From: Prevotellaceae bacterium | GTDB lineage: Bacteria; Bacteroidota; Bacteroidia; Bacteroidales; Muribaculaceae | NCBI GenBank assembly: GCA_021772015.1 | Contig: JAETNS010000010.1 | Location: 60,059 to 124,058, forward strand | Direction of reading: 5' to 3' | Length of the DNA: 64,000 nt | Shown here: positions 35,054 to 43,625 of the stretch, in pieces | How positions within the stretch are numbered: position 1 is the stretch's first letter | Layout: the number at the start of each line of letters is the position of its first letter | Notes under the pieces: generated by a model | Database searches by the model: none | What the model was told of the DNA's origin: nothing | What the model saw: only the letters and a program-made list of their open reading frames with translations | Program-made: the position numbers and the translations under genes

Positions 35054-36511
35054 ATGACAAGCGAAGATATCGACAAGACCTCCAACTTCATCGGAGGAAC
35101 CCGTCAGGAAAACATCATAAAGGTGATCGGGGTTGGCGGCGGCGGAAACAACGCCATCAGCCACATGTATGAGCAGGGTATCAGCCATGTCTCGTTCGTG
35201 ATCATCAACACCGACCGGCAGGCGTTGAACAACTCGCCGGTGCCGACACGCGTATTGATCGGCAATGACGGTCTCGGAGCGGGAAACAACCCCGAAGTGG
35301 CCCGCGTGGCCGCCGAGGAGAGCGCCGAGGAGATCGCCAAGCTCTTCGACGACGAGACCAAGATGGTGTTCATCACCGCCGGAATGGGAGGAGGCACCGG
35401 GACAGGTGCCGCGCCGGTAGTGGCGCGCATCGCCCATGAGAAGGGTATGCTGACTATCGGAATCGTGACTATCCCCTTCCTCTTCGAGGGACAGAAAAAG
35501 ATCCTCAAGGCCCTTGATGGTGCTGAAGAGATGAGCAAGTATGTAGACGCGATACTTGTCGTCAACAACGAGCAGCTGACCGAGATATACTCCGACCTCA
35601 ACTGGATGAACGCATTCGGAAAGGCCGATGACACTCTGACTGACGCGGCCCGTTCGATCTCCGAGTTGATCACCTCCGAGGGTTACATGAACCTTGACTT
35701 CAAGGATGTCAACACTACCCTTAAGGATGGGGGTGCGGCCATAATCTCTACAGGTTACGGCGAGGGAGAACACCGCGTGACAAAAGCTATCAACGACGCG
35801 CTACATTCGCCGTTGTTGAAAAACCGCGACATTTTCGGCTCGAAACGCCTGTTGTTCAACCTCTACTTCTCGCGCAACGCCGACCCGGAGTTCGCCATGG
35901 GAGAGGCCAACGAGCTTACCTCATTCATCAACAACCTCGACCCGGAGGTGGATGTCATCTACGGTATCTGCTTCGACGACTCCCTCGGCAACAAGATCAA
36001 GATAACGATCCTCGCGGCCGGTTTCGAACTGGTCATCAAGGGTTCGCAACGGCCGAGCGGTCCTGTAGGTGTGATCGGCGGACAGAAAGACAGGAAACCT
36101 GAAAAGGGGGGCTTCCTGGGAGGCCACAAGCCCCCGGAGCCGGAGAAAGCCCCCAAACAGCCCGACACCACCGGTCGCGATGTGATCAAGGATATCTACG
36201 GCCAGGACAAAGTCGAGAATATCGAACGTGACCGCGAGGCTTCCCGTTACATCGTCCTCTCTCCCGACCAGCTCGAGGATGATCAGGCCATCGAAGTGAT
36301 CGAGAGCACGCCGGCTTACAACCGCGACAAACGGCTTGTAGATGAGATGCGCCGCGAACGCCACACCACTGCGTCCGTCACCTCCGCCTCCCAGTCACGT
36401 GCCGCCGAACCACTCCCCCAAGGGAATACCGCCTCCCACGGCAATCTCTCCAGCAACACCTCCACCCCCGCGCCCGATCCCTCCCAATCGAAAGTAATTT
36501 CTTTCGACTGA
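35054..36511 (+). CDS. ftsZ: Cell division GTPase FtsZ
   Basis: I start at ATG 35054 (485 residues, MTSEDIDKTSNF...). The open frame extends 345 nt upstream but overlaps ftsA in another frame and encodes only low-complexity sequence. The GTP-binding tubulin signature GGGTGTG is in AGMGGGTGTGAAPV. The T7 loop NLDFKDVNTTL carries the catalytic acidic residue. After the core a proline- and lysine-rich linker follows, with the segment STPAYNRDKR resembling the C-terminal peptide that binds FtsA. An additional polar tail of about 65 residues comes after it. That the conserved peptide is not at the very end is unusual relative to E. coli. Confidence 0.95.
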   Translation: MTSEDIDKTSNFIGGTRQENIIKVIGVGGGGNNAISHMYEQGISHVSFVIINTDRQALNNSPVPTRVLIGNDGLGAGNNPEVARVAAEESAEEIAKLFDDETKMVFITAGMGGGTGTGAAPVVARIAHEKGMLTIGIVTIPFLFEGQKKILKALDGAEEMSKYVDAILVVNNEQLTEIYSDLNWMNAFGKADDTLTDAARSISELITSEGYMNLDFKDVNTTLKDGGAAIISTGYGEGEHRVTKAINDALHSPLLKNRDIFGSKRLLFNLYFSRNADPEFAMGEANELTSFINNLDPEVDVIYGICFDDSLGNKIKITILAAGFELVIKGSQRPSGPVGVIGGQKDRKPEKGGFLGGHKPPEPEKAPKQPDTTGRDVIKDIYGQDKVENIERDREASRYIVLSPDQLEDDQAIEVIESTPAYNRDKRLVDEMRRERHTTASVTSASQSRAAEPLPQGNTASHGNLSSNTSTPAPDPSQSKVISFD

Positions 36512-36530
36512 CATATATCACACCACAGAG

Positions 36531-36570
36531 AAATGGCCCCGAAGTCTTCCTGCTTCGGGGCCATTTTTAT
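36531..36570 (+). terminator. Strong terminator of the division cluster
   Basis: Bases 36531-36544 pair perfectly with 36553-36566 (14 bp, GC-rich) around an 8-nt loop, followed by TTTTATT. It lies 19 nt past the ftsZ stop and closes the cluster. Confidence 0.9.
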
Positions 36571-36691
36571 TCACTTATCACCTCTTGCCAAAATCCCATC
36601 CACCTCTCTCCCGGCGATTTTTAAATGACTTCATTGCCTGTCCGATGATAGATGGTGTAGATTGAATCTGTGTACTCTGACCTTAAAGGCA

Positions 36692-36725
36692 ACAAAAAAG
36701 TCCCGCGTCATCTCGACGCGGGACT
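36692..36725 (-). terminator. Terminator of the coiled-coil lipoprotein gene
   Basis: Bases 36699-36709 pair with 36715-36725 (11 bp) around a 5-nt loop. On the minus strand it is followed by a T-run (TTTTTTGTT). It ends transcription of the gene at 36843-39875. Confidence 0.88.
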
Positions 36726-36842
36726 CCTCACTTAGTCTTCGGTCATGTGGCCGAATTTACACACAATGAATAAATTGATTCTGTATCATCTACAGTTTGA
36801 TTCCCTTACGATCAGTCATTCTTTGTGTATGGGATCCGAAAC

Positions 36843-39800
36843 TCAACGACGACGAGCGGCGAGTTTCTTGTTCAGAGGAACTGCGATCTTGCCGGTGAGA
36901 GTACCCCAGAGGTGTTCAACCTTGACCGGAACGATCAGGTAAGCATTGCCCTGGAGAGGCGAGCCGTTGTTCTGGAATGTCAGGTCACCGCTTGCGGCAT
37001 CGACATCAGCAGTCATGTTGAGCTGAGCGAGAGTACGGACATTCTGGGTGCCTTCCACATTGTCAGCAACTGTTATCTCTGTATCAGTTCCAAAGACAGG
37101 ATTCGAAAGTCCGTAGAAATCCCAATAATCATCAGCATAGGGCGAGTCAGTAGTAGGCACAGTTGCCACGACATTTCCGTAAGCGTCCTTGATGCGGAGA
37201 TTGTTCTTGAGATTGATGGTCTGCGCGTGAGAGTTATCAGTGATACCCTGGGCTGCAATGGTCTCGAGATTCAGGATCTTGACAACGTTAAGAGTGCTGG
37301 TTGCGAACTCATAACGGTTGTTCGGATTGCTGTTCATACCGTTGATGTTCGACTGCCATGAGAGCTTGACATTGCCACCCTCGGAAGCGAGAGTCTGGTC
37401 AGAGCTGCTTGCATTGTCGAGCGTGAAACTGATGGTGTTGAGGTTGGCCTGGTTGGTCAGGTTCATACCCCAGTGACCATAGCCAGACTGGAATGCAAGG
37501 GGTACACGATGGCGCTTATCGTCAGAATTTTCAGGATAGTCGACATCCCAGTAACCACACCCAAGCATACCATTTACATAAGGCTTCATGCGACCTTCGA
37601 GGATGTTGGTGTCGTAATGAGCCTTCGGGCTGGTACCGGATACATAAGGTATCTCCATCGGAACAACGTAAACCTTCATTATCTCATTGCTCCACTTCAG
37701 AGGATCGGTCTTGCCAAGGGTGGTCGCACCGACAACGGTCGATACAGTCCACTTGAGGTTGATAACCACATTGGGATGCAAGTTAAGCGGATCGGTGAAG
37801 GTAACAGTCTTGGTGAAGGTAGCAACATTGTTGCCGACAACCAGATGACCGAGCTGTTCAGGCGTAACGGTCCATGTCATAACAGGTATGGACGCATCCT
37901 TGTTGGCAAGGATTACGTTGGGAGTCAGCGTGCCGTTAGCGTCGTTTGCAGGTGAAATTGTAAAGTTATTACCGTAAACTTTGGTAAACTCATCTTTAGA
38001 CATACCGGCGGCTACGCCATTCTCAACATTTAGGTGCTCGAGAACACGCTCCGACATTTCCTGCCAACCGAAGTCGAAGGAAGCACCGCTGCAAGGATTA
38101 CCCTTGGAAGCAACATCAAGCCAGTTGATAACGACATCTTCCATATCTTCGGCGGTGAAGTTAACCTTAAAGTAACCAACCTCAATAACATTGTTATTAG
38201 TAGTGTCAAAGAGTGTGGCTGCAATAATAGGCTGCTTGCCGATGATAACCTGGTTGCCAGTTGCGCCGGTAGTAGTGATCGGTGTGAGTACAGAGTTGTT
38301 TTCACCTGACAACTTCACATATTGCTGCTGGTTGGTATGGTCGCCCGAGGGAGGCACAAGATTGTCGGTAGGACTATACGCGCGGGTAGCAACATGGAAA
38401 CGGATATCCATTCCATATTCCTGCAAGTCAGCACGGGTAAGTTCGGTATGATTGGGTGAAATGAACTTACATCCCTCTACAAGCTCATAGAGATCAAAAG
38501 TCTTGTTATAGACAATGTTCTTGGAAATCTTTTCTCCAGGCTTTGACGCATAAAGAGCTGTAGAATCGTTCGCATAAGGATGCGATGCGGAACCGATATA
38601 CTGACCGGGGACAAACATAAGTTCCGGCTTAAAGTAAGTTTCCTCGATGCGGGAGAACTCTGAGTACACGGAAGCAGAAGTCTCTCCCTGCTCCGTGAAG
38701 AGATGCTTGGGAGCAATAGGTACTTTAAGCGAAACGATATTGATCTCGGGATTCGGACGATTCAGCGAACCAGTAGTGCTCTTACCGATCTTTACGGTCA
38801 AGATACCATCACCGCTAACAGAAGCATCGGCAACATTGATGATATCATTGACTTTATCATCTGAACGAGAAGTGGCTACACGGGAGACGTAAGCGAGTTC
38901 ACCTTTGATAATATCGTTCTCGGTGACAGTACCGGGATTGAGACGATATTCAGCCTTGGTAGCATTGTTGGTGATAATGAATGTGTTGTTTGTTACATTT
39001 TTAGATTCTTCCCATTTATGATCACCAGCATTATAAACCAACTTCACATACTTGGCGGACTCCATCGAGATAGTAGGAATACCGTCGACGTAAGTGTTGG
39101 GGATCAGAGTCACGGAGGTGAGACGCTGGGAAATCACACCGGCGATGGTGTTGATGGCGTTGTTTACCTCCAGGGTGATCTTAGCTGACAATTCAGCCAT
39201 CTCACCTTTGACCTCGGCGATGGCAGCCTCGTTTGCGGCCACCTTGCCTTTAAGCTCGTTCATGTCGGCGATCAGACCGTCGATCGCAGCCACCTTCTCG
39301 GCCCAACCGTCAACGGTTGTCTCCAGAGCCTCGACGCGGGCTTTGTAGCCTTCGAGAGCGGCCACCTGCACCTGAAGAGCCTCGATCTGGCTGTTGGCCT
39401 GCGCGATAAGGGCAGCCTGCGCGCCCAACTGGGCGTTGACATCGGTCAGGTCGATATTGGCCAGACCATTCTCAATACCGTTGATACGTCCTACAAGAGC
39501 GGCGATATCCTGGGCATTCTTGTCTGACAGCTGTTCTACAGCCGCAAGCTCCGCACGCAGAGATTCCGTCTGGGCGATAACCTCCTGCAGAGCGGCAGCC
39601 TTGGCCTCCTCGGCGGCCTGCTTTGCGGCAGCAGCGTCGGCAGCGGCCTGGTCACCCTTCTCCTGCGCCTGCTGGGCAGCCGCAGCGGCAGCCTCCGCAG
39701 CCTGATTGGCGGCAGCGAGAGCATTGTTGAGATCAGTCAGCTGCTGGCTAAGACGATCAGTGGTGCCATTGATCTGAGTGATGTCGTCATCGTAGTCCTT

Positions 39801-39875
39801 ACATCCGGTCACCCCGGAGGCAACCCCTCCGAGAAGCAACGAACAGAGCACGATTTTCAATAGTTTTTTACTCAT
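36843..39875 (-). CDS. Large surface-exposed coiled-coil lipoprotein, unknown function
   Basis: The protein has 1010 residues. The lipoprotein signal ends in VTGC (Cys25), followed by KDYDDD; acidic residues right after the lipid cysteine match the Bacteroidota surface-export signal. Residues about 33-250 form a long Ala/Gln/Glu-rich coiled coil (AAAAAAQQAQEKGDQAAAD type) with heptads. The rest (about 260-1010) is beta-rich, probably several Ig-like domains, with only a few cysteines and no catalytic motif I recognise. The tail ends in LNKKLAARRR, unusually basic. A stalk plus beta domains on the outer surface suggests an adhesin or S-layer-like protein, but that is inference. It stands alone with its own promoter and terminator. 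Confidence 0.85.
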   Translation of the reverse strand: MSKKLLKIVLCSLLLGGVASGVTGCKDYDDDITQINGTTDRLSQQLTDLNNALAAANQAAEAAAAAAQQAQEKGDQAAADAAAAKQAAEEAKAAALQEVIAQTESLRAELAAVEQLSDKNAQDIAALVGRINGIENGLANIDLTDVNAQLGAQAALIAQANSQIEALQVQVAALEGYKARVEALETTVDGWAEKVAAIDGLIADMNELKGKVAANEAAIAEVKGEMAELSAKITLEVNNAINTIAGVISQRLTSVTLIPNTYVDGIPTISMESAKYVKLVYNAGDHKWEESKNVTNNTFIITNNATKAEYRLNPGTVTENDIIKGELAYVSRVATSRSDDKVNDIINVADASVSGDGILTVKIGKSTTGSLNRPNPEINIVSLKVPIAPKHLFTEQGETSASVYSEFSRIEETYFKPELMFVPGQYIGSASHPYANDSTALYASKPGEKISKNIVYNKTFDLYELVEGCKFISPNHTELTRADLQEYGMDIRFHVATRAYSPTDNLVPPSGDHTNQQQYVKLSGENNSVLTPITTTGATGNQVIIGKQPIIAATLFDTTNNNVIEVGYFKVNFTAEDMEDVVINWLDVASKGNPCSGASFDFGWQEMSERVLEHLNVENGVAAGMSKDEFTKVYGNNFTISPANDANGTLTPNVILANKDASIPVMTWTVTPEQLGHLVVGNNVATFTKTVTFTDPLNLHPNVVINLKWTVSTVVGATTLGKTDPLKWSNEIMKVYVVPMEIPYVSGTSPKAHYDTNILEGRMKPYVNGMLGCGYWDVDYPENSDDKRHRVPLAFQSGYGHWGMNLTNQANLNTISFTLDNASSSDQTLASEGGNVKLSWQSNINGMNSNPNNRYEFATSTLNVVKILNLETIAAQGITDNSHAQTINLKNNLRIKDAYGNVVATVPTTDSPYADDYWDFYGLSNPVFGTDTEITVADNVEGTQNVRTLAQLNMTADVDAASGDLTFQNNGSPLQGNAYLIVPVKVEHLWGTLTGKIAVPLNKKLAARRR

Positions 39876-39992
39876 CTGTGTTTGATTAAATGGTTAATAT
39901 TCAGTTTTTTTAGTATTGGCGTAGGTTAAATAACACTATATTTACGGAGTTTGGTTTACAGACATAGAGCCGCTATAGGCTATTTTGTTTGG

Positions 39993-40000
39993 CAAAGTTA
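39993..40000 (-). promoter_or_regulatory. -7 element for the coiled-coil lipoprotein gene
   Basis: TAACTTTG on the minus strand, 118 nt before the start codon. The long leader is T/A-rich. A good -33 TTTG at 19-21 nt is not seen; one lies at 16 nt. Confidence 0.5.
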
Positions 40001-40100
40001 AGGCTAAAGTAAAGAACAAATGCCGCAGAAGCGTAATACACTCCTTTACATCATGTAATACATCCCTTTACATTAACAATCCACACCCTTCGCTTATAAT

Positions 40101-40210
40101 TAATAATGTGGTGTGGTCAGGATCACAGATGAGCACCGGCTCAATCAAGGTCATCACTGTCCTTGTCGGCCTGTTGCCGGAATTCGGCAGACAAATCCCG
40201 GAAGAAATCA
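40101..40210. repeat. 110-bp direct repeat A (truncated copy of the HTH gene end)
   Basis: Identical to 41234-41343 except at three positions. Read on the minus strand it encodes the last 22 codons of the HTH protein (DFFRDLSAEFRQQADKDSDDLD, split here as DFFRDLSAEFRQQ and ADKDSDDLD) plus its stop and 33-34 nt beyond. One difference is silent (TTC for TTT) and one changes Gly to Asp. The reading frame upstream is lost. Confidence 0.92.
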
Positions 40211-40332
40211 AAGTATGTCGACAAGCCTGTTGGTTACTTGTCTATTTATTTGAATATATGATTGCCTCCTATTGTTGAAAAAACAGCTACTTGTACCATC
40301 AATGAAATAAAAAATATACATACATATAAATT

Positions 40333-41139
40333 TTATTTCAATAGCTTTCTTTCACCGTTATTCCCATTTTCCAACACTTCCATCTGATGAATGGCTATTT
40401 GATTTAATTTGACAAGCCGGTCTCTTTGTGGAATACCTTGCTCGATAAACACAGCATTCAGGTTTTCCATATTAGACAGACAGATAAGTTCGTTGATAGT
40501 TGCATAATCACGAATATTGCCTTTCAGGTCGGGATTGGCTTCACGCCATTGTTTAGCCGTCAGACCGAACATCGCCACATTCAAAACGTCGGCCTCGTTA
40601 GCATACACCATACTTGCCTGCGCCATTGTGACTTCCGGGGGAATTAAGTTCTGTTTGATCGCTTCGGTATGTATGCGATAATTGATCTTTGACAATTCAC
40701 GCTTAGCCGACCAACCAATCAGCCGTTGTTCCTCTGTCTTTAAACGTTGGTATTCCTTGACAAGTAGCAACTGGAATTTAGGAGAAAGCCACATTCCGAA
40801 ATGATATGCGATATCCCTGTGAGCATATGTTCCTCCGTAACGTCCCGCTTTCGATCGTATTCCTATAGCATTAGTCCGTTCTATCCATGTCTTTACTGAT
40901 AAAACGAAGTTGTTGCTTCCCGCAGCATCTTTAATTGTACCGAATTCGGTGCAATTAAACCCGGGATTATACAGCATTTCCCATTCCCCAATATATTCAA
41001 TGGTACTTTTAAGACTCAGCCAACGAAAGATTATATGCTCCTGCAGTTGGCTTTTTGCCATATCTGTCAAGCTGATATAATCTTCCTCATTATATCTGAC
41101 AATACTGATATCTGTATTTTGAACAGTGATTTTTACCAT
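40333..41139 (-). CDS. KilA-N domain protein inside a repeat-flanked cassette
   Basis: I start at ATG 41139 (268 residues, MVKITVQNTDISIV), 28 nt after a good -7 element; the frame is open further upstream, but that part lies in the promoter and repeat. Residues about 8-125 form a KilA-N domain, with YNEEDYISLTDMAKS and the hallmark YGGTYAHRDIAYHFGMWLS. The C-terminal half is helical with no second domain I recognise. KilA-N domains are DNA-binding modules common in phages and large DNA viruses and in scattered bacterial accessory genes. Base composition is clearly more AT-rich than the neighbours, and the gene is framed by 110-bp repeats, so it was probably acquired. Confidence 0.85.
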   Translation of the reverse strand: MVKITVQNTDISIVRYNEEDYISLTDMAKSQLQEHIIFRWLSLKSTIEYIGEWEMLYNPGFNCTEFGTIKDAAGSNNFVLSVKTWIERTNAIGIRSKAGRYGGTYAHRDIAYHFGMWLSPKFQLLLVKEYQRLKTEEQRLIGWSAKRELSKINYRIHTEAIKQNLIPPEVTMAQASMVYANEADVLNVAMFGLTAKQWREANPDLKGNIRDYATINELICLSNMENLNAVFIEQGIPQRDRLVKLNQIAIHQMEVLENGNNGERKLLK

Positions 41140-41166
41140 TCTTAATCCGGCTCTGACATACAACTG

Positions 41167-41174
41167 CAAAGGTA
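41167..41174 (-). promoter_or_regulatory. -7 element for the KilA-N gene
   Basis: TACCTTTG on the minus strand. Transcription would begin about 20 nt before ATG 41139. This decides the start codon over the longer frame. Confidence 0.65.
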
Positions 41175-41233
41175 GATATAATTCACGAAAACACAACCAT
41201 TTAAAAAGCTCTATTTGATAAGCGGCCGATTCG

Positions 41234-41343
41234 TAATAATCTGGTGTGGTCAGGATCACAGATGAGCACCGGCTCAATCAAGGTCATCACTGCCCTTGTC
41301 GGCCTGTTGCCGGAATTCGGCAGACAAATCCCGGAAAAAATCA
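41234..41343. repeat. 110-bp direct repeat B (3' end of the intact HTH gene)
   Basis: Same sequence as 40101-40210 with three substitutions. It covers the last 22 codons of the HTH gene, its stop (41274-41276) and the following 40 nt. Together A and B bracket a 1,023-nt segment that contains only the KilA-N gene. Confidence 0.92.
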
Positions 41344-41513
41344 TGGTTGAGAATCACCGATATACGCCTTAGAAGTTCTGTGTCTATGGTGGTACGGTTG
41401 AAAATATCATAAACATTCACCCTGTGGCAATTAAGTTGCTCGGCGAACCATGTCACAGTCCGTCCCTTTGGTTGTTTGCCGAGAACCTCCTTGATAGTCT
41501 TGCCGATGTGCAT
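41274..41513 (-). CDS. Small XRE-like helix-turn-helix protein
   Basis: I start at ATG 41513 (79 residues, MHIGKTIKEVLGKQ), because the segment before it does not look like protein. Residues about 5-55 form an XRE-type helix-turn-helix with TVTWFAEQLNCHRVNVYDIF as the recognition region and IDTELLRRISVILNHDFF after it. Homologues of this size are common in Bacteroidales and unassigned. The C-terminal 22 codons lie within repeat B, and a second truncated copy sits at 40101-40210. A palindrome at 41779-41792 just after the upstream -7 element could be its operator (inference). Confidence 0.78.
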   Translation of the reverse strand: MHIGKTIKEVLGKQPKGRTVTWFAEQLNCHRVNVYDIFNRTTIDTELLRRISVILNHDFFRDLSAEFRQQADKGSDDLD

Positions 41514-41957
41514 ACCGGTATGGGCGATGCATCCCCCGTTCCGCAGGATATGATAACACACAAAAATAGCGTGGAACGGTTTTGTTCATCGTTACTAAGG
41601 CATCGCCAAACGCCATTTACAGAATAAACAATCCACTCCCACGCCTATCTCGACCCTCCCACTGTCGCGGGAGTGGATGCACGACGGCATGAGCGCTCTG
41701 TTTACCTTGTCTCTGTAATGATGAAATTGGCGATTTCTAGTAACAGACAAAGCAAATACGCTTTATTGAAATATGTACGGGAACTGTTTCCCGACTGCAA
41801 AATTAGCGAAATTCCTCTCAATTGCCAAAAACTCCACGCCGAAAACACCTGTCTCTCAGATCACGCATAAATACGCAGAGGGCGATGGCGGGAACATTCG
41901 GAGTGTTCCCGGCGTTTGAGAATAAAGAAGATGAGTATAAGATTAACTTGAACATCA
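41514..41957. other. Intergenic region between the HTH gene and the exporter gene
   Basis: It contains a minus-strand -7 element (41798-41805), a GGGAA-CTGT-TTCCC palindrome near the expected start of that transcript, and a 10-bp inverted repeat (41631-41640 with 41669-41678) that would fold in the leader. A second possible minus -7 (TATTTTTG) lies near 41560. No clear promoter was found for the exporter. Confidence 0.55.
41798..41805 (-). promoter_or_regulatory. -7 element, probable distal promoter of the HTH gene
   Basis: TAATTTTG in the context TTTCGCTAATTTTGCAG, the same 17 nt found on the plus strand at 60047 onward. It would give a leader of about 280 nt before the HTH gene. Confidence 0.45.
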
Positions 41958-43253
41958 ATGCCACAAGCCGACAACACCAATCCATCACCTGCGCCACAAA
42001 ATGTATCCGGATCAACATCCCCGGCAACCGCCGGACAGGACACCGCTCCGCAGTCGAAGTTATCCTTGAAGCTGCAGTCAGCCAAGGGCTATTACACGTT
42101 TCTGGTATGTTACCTCGTGCTGCTTAGCGCGTTGGGGTCATTTGTGAACGATATGTACACCCCGGCTCTGCCGGCGATGTGCCGCTTCTTCGGATGCTCG
42201 GTGCCACTGGCCCAGATGGGACTGACGATGGGGATGATCGGACTGGCTGTGGGGCAGTTTCTCATGGGGCCTATAAGCGACCGTTATGGGCGCAGGCCGG
42301 TCCTCGCGTTCTCCATAGCCCTGTTCATCGCCGCCGCTGTGGCCAGTGTCTTCTCCCCCTCCATCCATGTCTTCAATATATGCCGTTTCTTCCAGGGAGC
42401 AGGCGCGGCGGGAGGCTATTTCCTCGCCCGCACAATCCCCGCCGACATATATTCCGGAAGACCGCTGGCCAAGCTGATGGCGTTGATAGGCGCGATAAAC
42501 GGTATCGCCCCCGCGTCAGCGCCGGTCATCGGCGGTGTGACAGCCGACGCATACGGATGGAAAGGTGTCTTCGTGCTTCTGGCAATATTCGCGGCAATAA
42601 TACTGGTCATGTCACCCGTGCTGAAAGAATCCCTGGTACCTGCCAGGCGCGCCACAGGAGATTGGTGGAATGCCATCCCTACCTATCTGAAACTATTGCG
42701 CAACCGCCCGTTCATGATCCATGTCTCCCTCAAAAGCGTATCATTGGGGTTGCTATTCGCCTACATATCCGCCTCCCCCTTTATTCTGGAGACCCATTAC
42801 GGCATGTCTCAGACCCATTATGGCCTCCTGATCGGATTCAACGCCTTGTTTATGGCCGCAGGATCCATGATAGCATTGAAATTCAAACTGCTGAAGAATG
42901 CCGCAAAAGCCGGAGCATGGATTCTCGCAGCCGCGACCGCCGGAGAAGCCGCTGCCCTCTGGTTCGTCCACAGTCTCTGGCTGTTTGAGATACTTATGAT
43001 AATAATGCTGTTCGCCTTGGGACTTATCTTCACCGCAGCGAACACACTGGCCATGAACGAAGGGCGCGAGAAAGCCGGCGAAGCCTCCGCGATCCTCGGC
43101 ATCGGCGGCTATGTCGTCGGAGCCGTCGCCTCCCCCCTTGTCGGCCTTGGCGACATCCTCCATTCGACAGCCATCGTCTTCATCATCACCGCCCTCCTTG
43201 TCCTGATCTTCGCCCGGGCATCCACCCTCCTTCCTCCCGACCTAAACAAATAA
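41958..43253 (+). CDS. MFS drug exporter, Bcr/CflA type
   Basis: The 431-residue protein has a polar N-terminus (1-40) and twelve predicted membrane helices. The first half carries the DHA1 signature NDMYTPALPAM and GPISDRYGRRPVL, the conserved loop of the Bcr/CflA group, and motif C-like GGVTADAYGWKGVF. Relatives export chloramphenicol, bicyclomycin and similar drugs or metabolites by proton antiport; the substrate here cannot be told. Base composition is like the core genome, unlike the AT-rich neighbours on both sides. The stop codon overlaps the terminator stem. Confidence 0.88.
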   Translation: MPQADNTNPSPAPQNVSGSTSPATAGQDTAPQSKLSLKLQSAKGYYTFLVCYLVLLSALGSFVNDMYTPALPAMCRFFGCSVPLAQMGLTMGMIGLAVGQFLMGPISDRYGRRPVLAFSIALFIAAAVASVFSPSIHVFNICRFFQGAGAAGGYFLARTIPADIYSGRPLAKLMALIGAINGIAPASAPVIGGVTADAYGWKGVFVLLAIFAAIILVMSPVLKESLVPARRATGDWWNAIPTYLKLLRNRPFMIHVSLKSVSLGLLFAYISASPFILETHYGMSQTHYGLLIGFNALFMAAGSMIALKFKLLKNAAKAGAWILAAATAGEAAALWFVHSLWLFEILMIIMLFALGLIFTAANTLAMNEGREKAGEASAILGIGGYVVGAVASPLVGLGDILHSTAIVFIITALLVLIFARASTLLPPDLNK

Positions 43254-43293
43254 CCACTACCCCTTTGACGGCAGAGCGTCCGGGGCAGTGGTT
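43252..43293. terminator. Terminator between convergent exporter and hypothetical genes
   Basis: AACCACTACCCC (43252-43263) pairs with GGGGCAGTGGTT (43282-43293), with one A-C mismatch. The left arm overlaps the exporter stop codon. It can serve both converging transcripts. Confidence 0.7.
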
Positions 43294-43319
43294 ACAATAA
43301 AGAGAGATTGTTATTATCT

Positions 43320-43625
43320 CTATCTCTCGAGAAGATCTATTGATAATGAATCCGGCTCAATATCTATACTGTTGACATACATTCTCATCGTAAAGGAATG
43401 GGGAATACCCTCTCTCATCCCTCCGGGAATAGGTTCGGAAAGATTACATGTCCCATGAAAGACGATGACATCTCCATCGTCCTCAATTTCTATGTTGTTG
43501 AGAATTTGAATGTCAGCCACATTCTCTTTCTCTGCAATCTTACCTTTTTTACGGAAAACCGCATCGCGCTTAACCTTGTCTAAAGCTGCCTGTCTCAGCT
43601 TTTTCTCGATAACGGATTCTTTCAT
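43320..43625 (-). CDS. Small hypothetical protein, last gene of the overlapping operon
   Basis: The 101-residue cytoplasmic-looking protein has a very basic helical N-terminus (KESVIEKKLRQAALDKVKR) and an acidic beta-rich C-terminal half. No signal peptide, cysteines or known motif. Its ATG overlaps the stop of the LRR/MBG gene as ATGA, so it is translationally coupled. A cytoplasmic partner after a secreted protein might be a chaperone or an immunity-like protein; that is speculation. I do not recognise a family. Confidence 0.65.
   Translation of the reverse strand: MKESVIEKKLRQAALDKVKRDAVFRKKGKIAEKENVADIQILNNIEIEDDGDVIVFHGTCNLSEPIPGGMREGIPHSFTMRMYVNSIDIEPDSLSIDLLER

Larger units (their letters stand above)
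36512..36842. other. Intergenic region between convergent ftsZ and the coiled-coil lipoprotein gene
   Basis: The 331 nt contain one terminator for each side (36531-36570 for ftsZ; 36692-36725 for the minus-strand gene). No ORF or other signal was found in the remaining AT-rich sequence. Confidence 0.7.
39876..40332. other. Intergenic region holding the lipoprotein promoter and direct repeat A
   Basis: The AT-rich 457 nt contain the lipoprotein leader and -7 element (39993-40000), then repeat A (40101-40210), a remnant of the 3' end of the HTH gene at 41274. After it come about 120 nt without features before the KilA-N gene stop. Confidence 0.65.

Noticed and set aside
41140..41277. Upstream extension of the KilA-N gene
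   Set aside because: The frame runs through the promoter -7 element and into repeat B; ATG 41139 lies at the right distance from that promoter.
40333..41513. HTH gene plus KilA-N gene as a toxin-antitoxin pair
   Set aside because: Each has its own promoter, the spacing is over 130 nt, and KilA-N proteins are not established toxins. The repeat structure explains the layout better.
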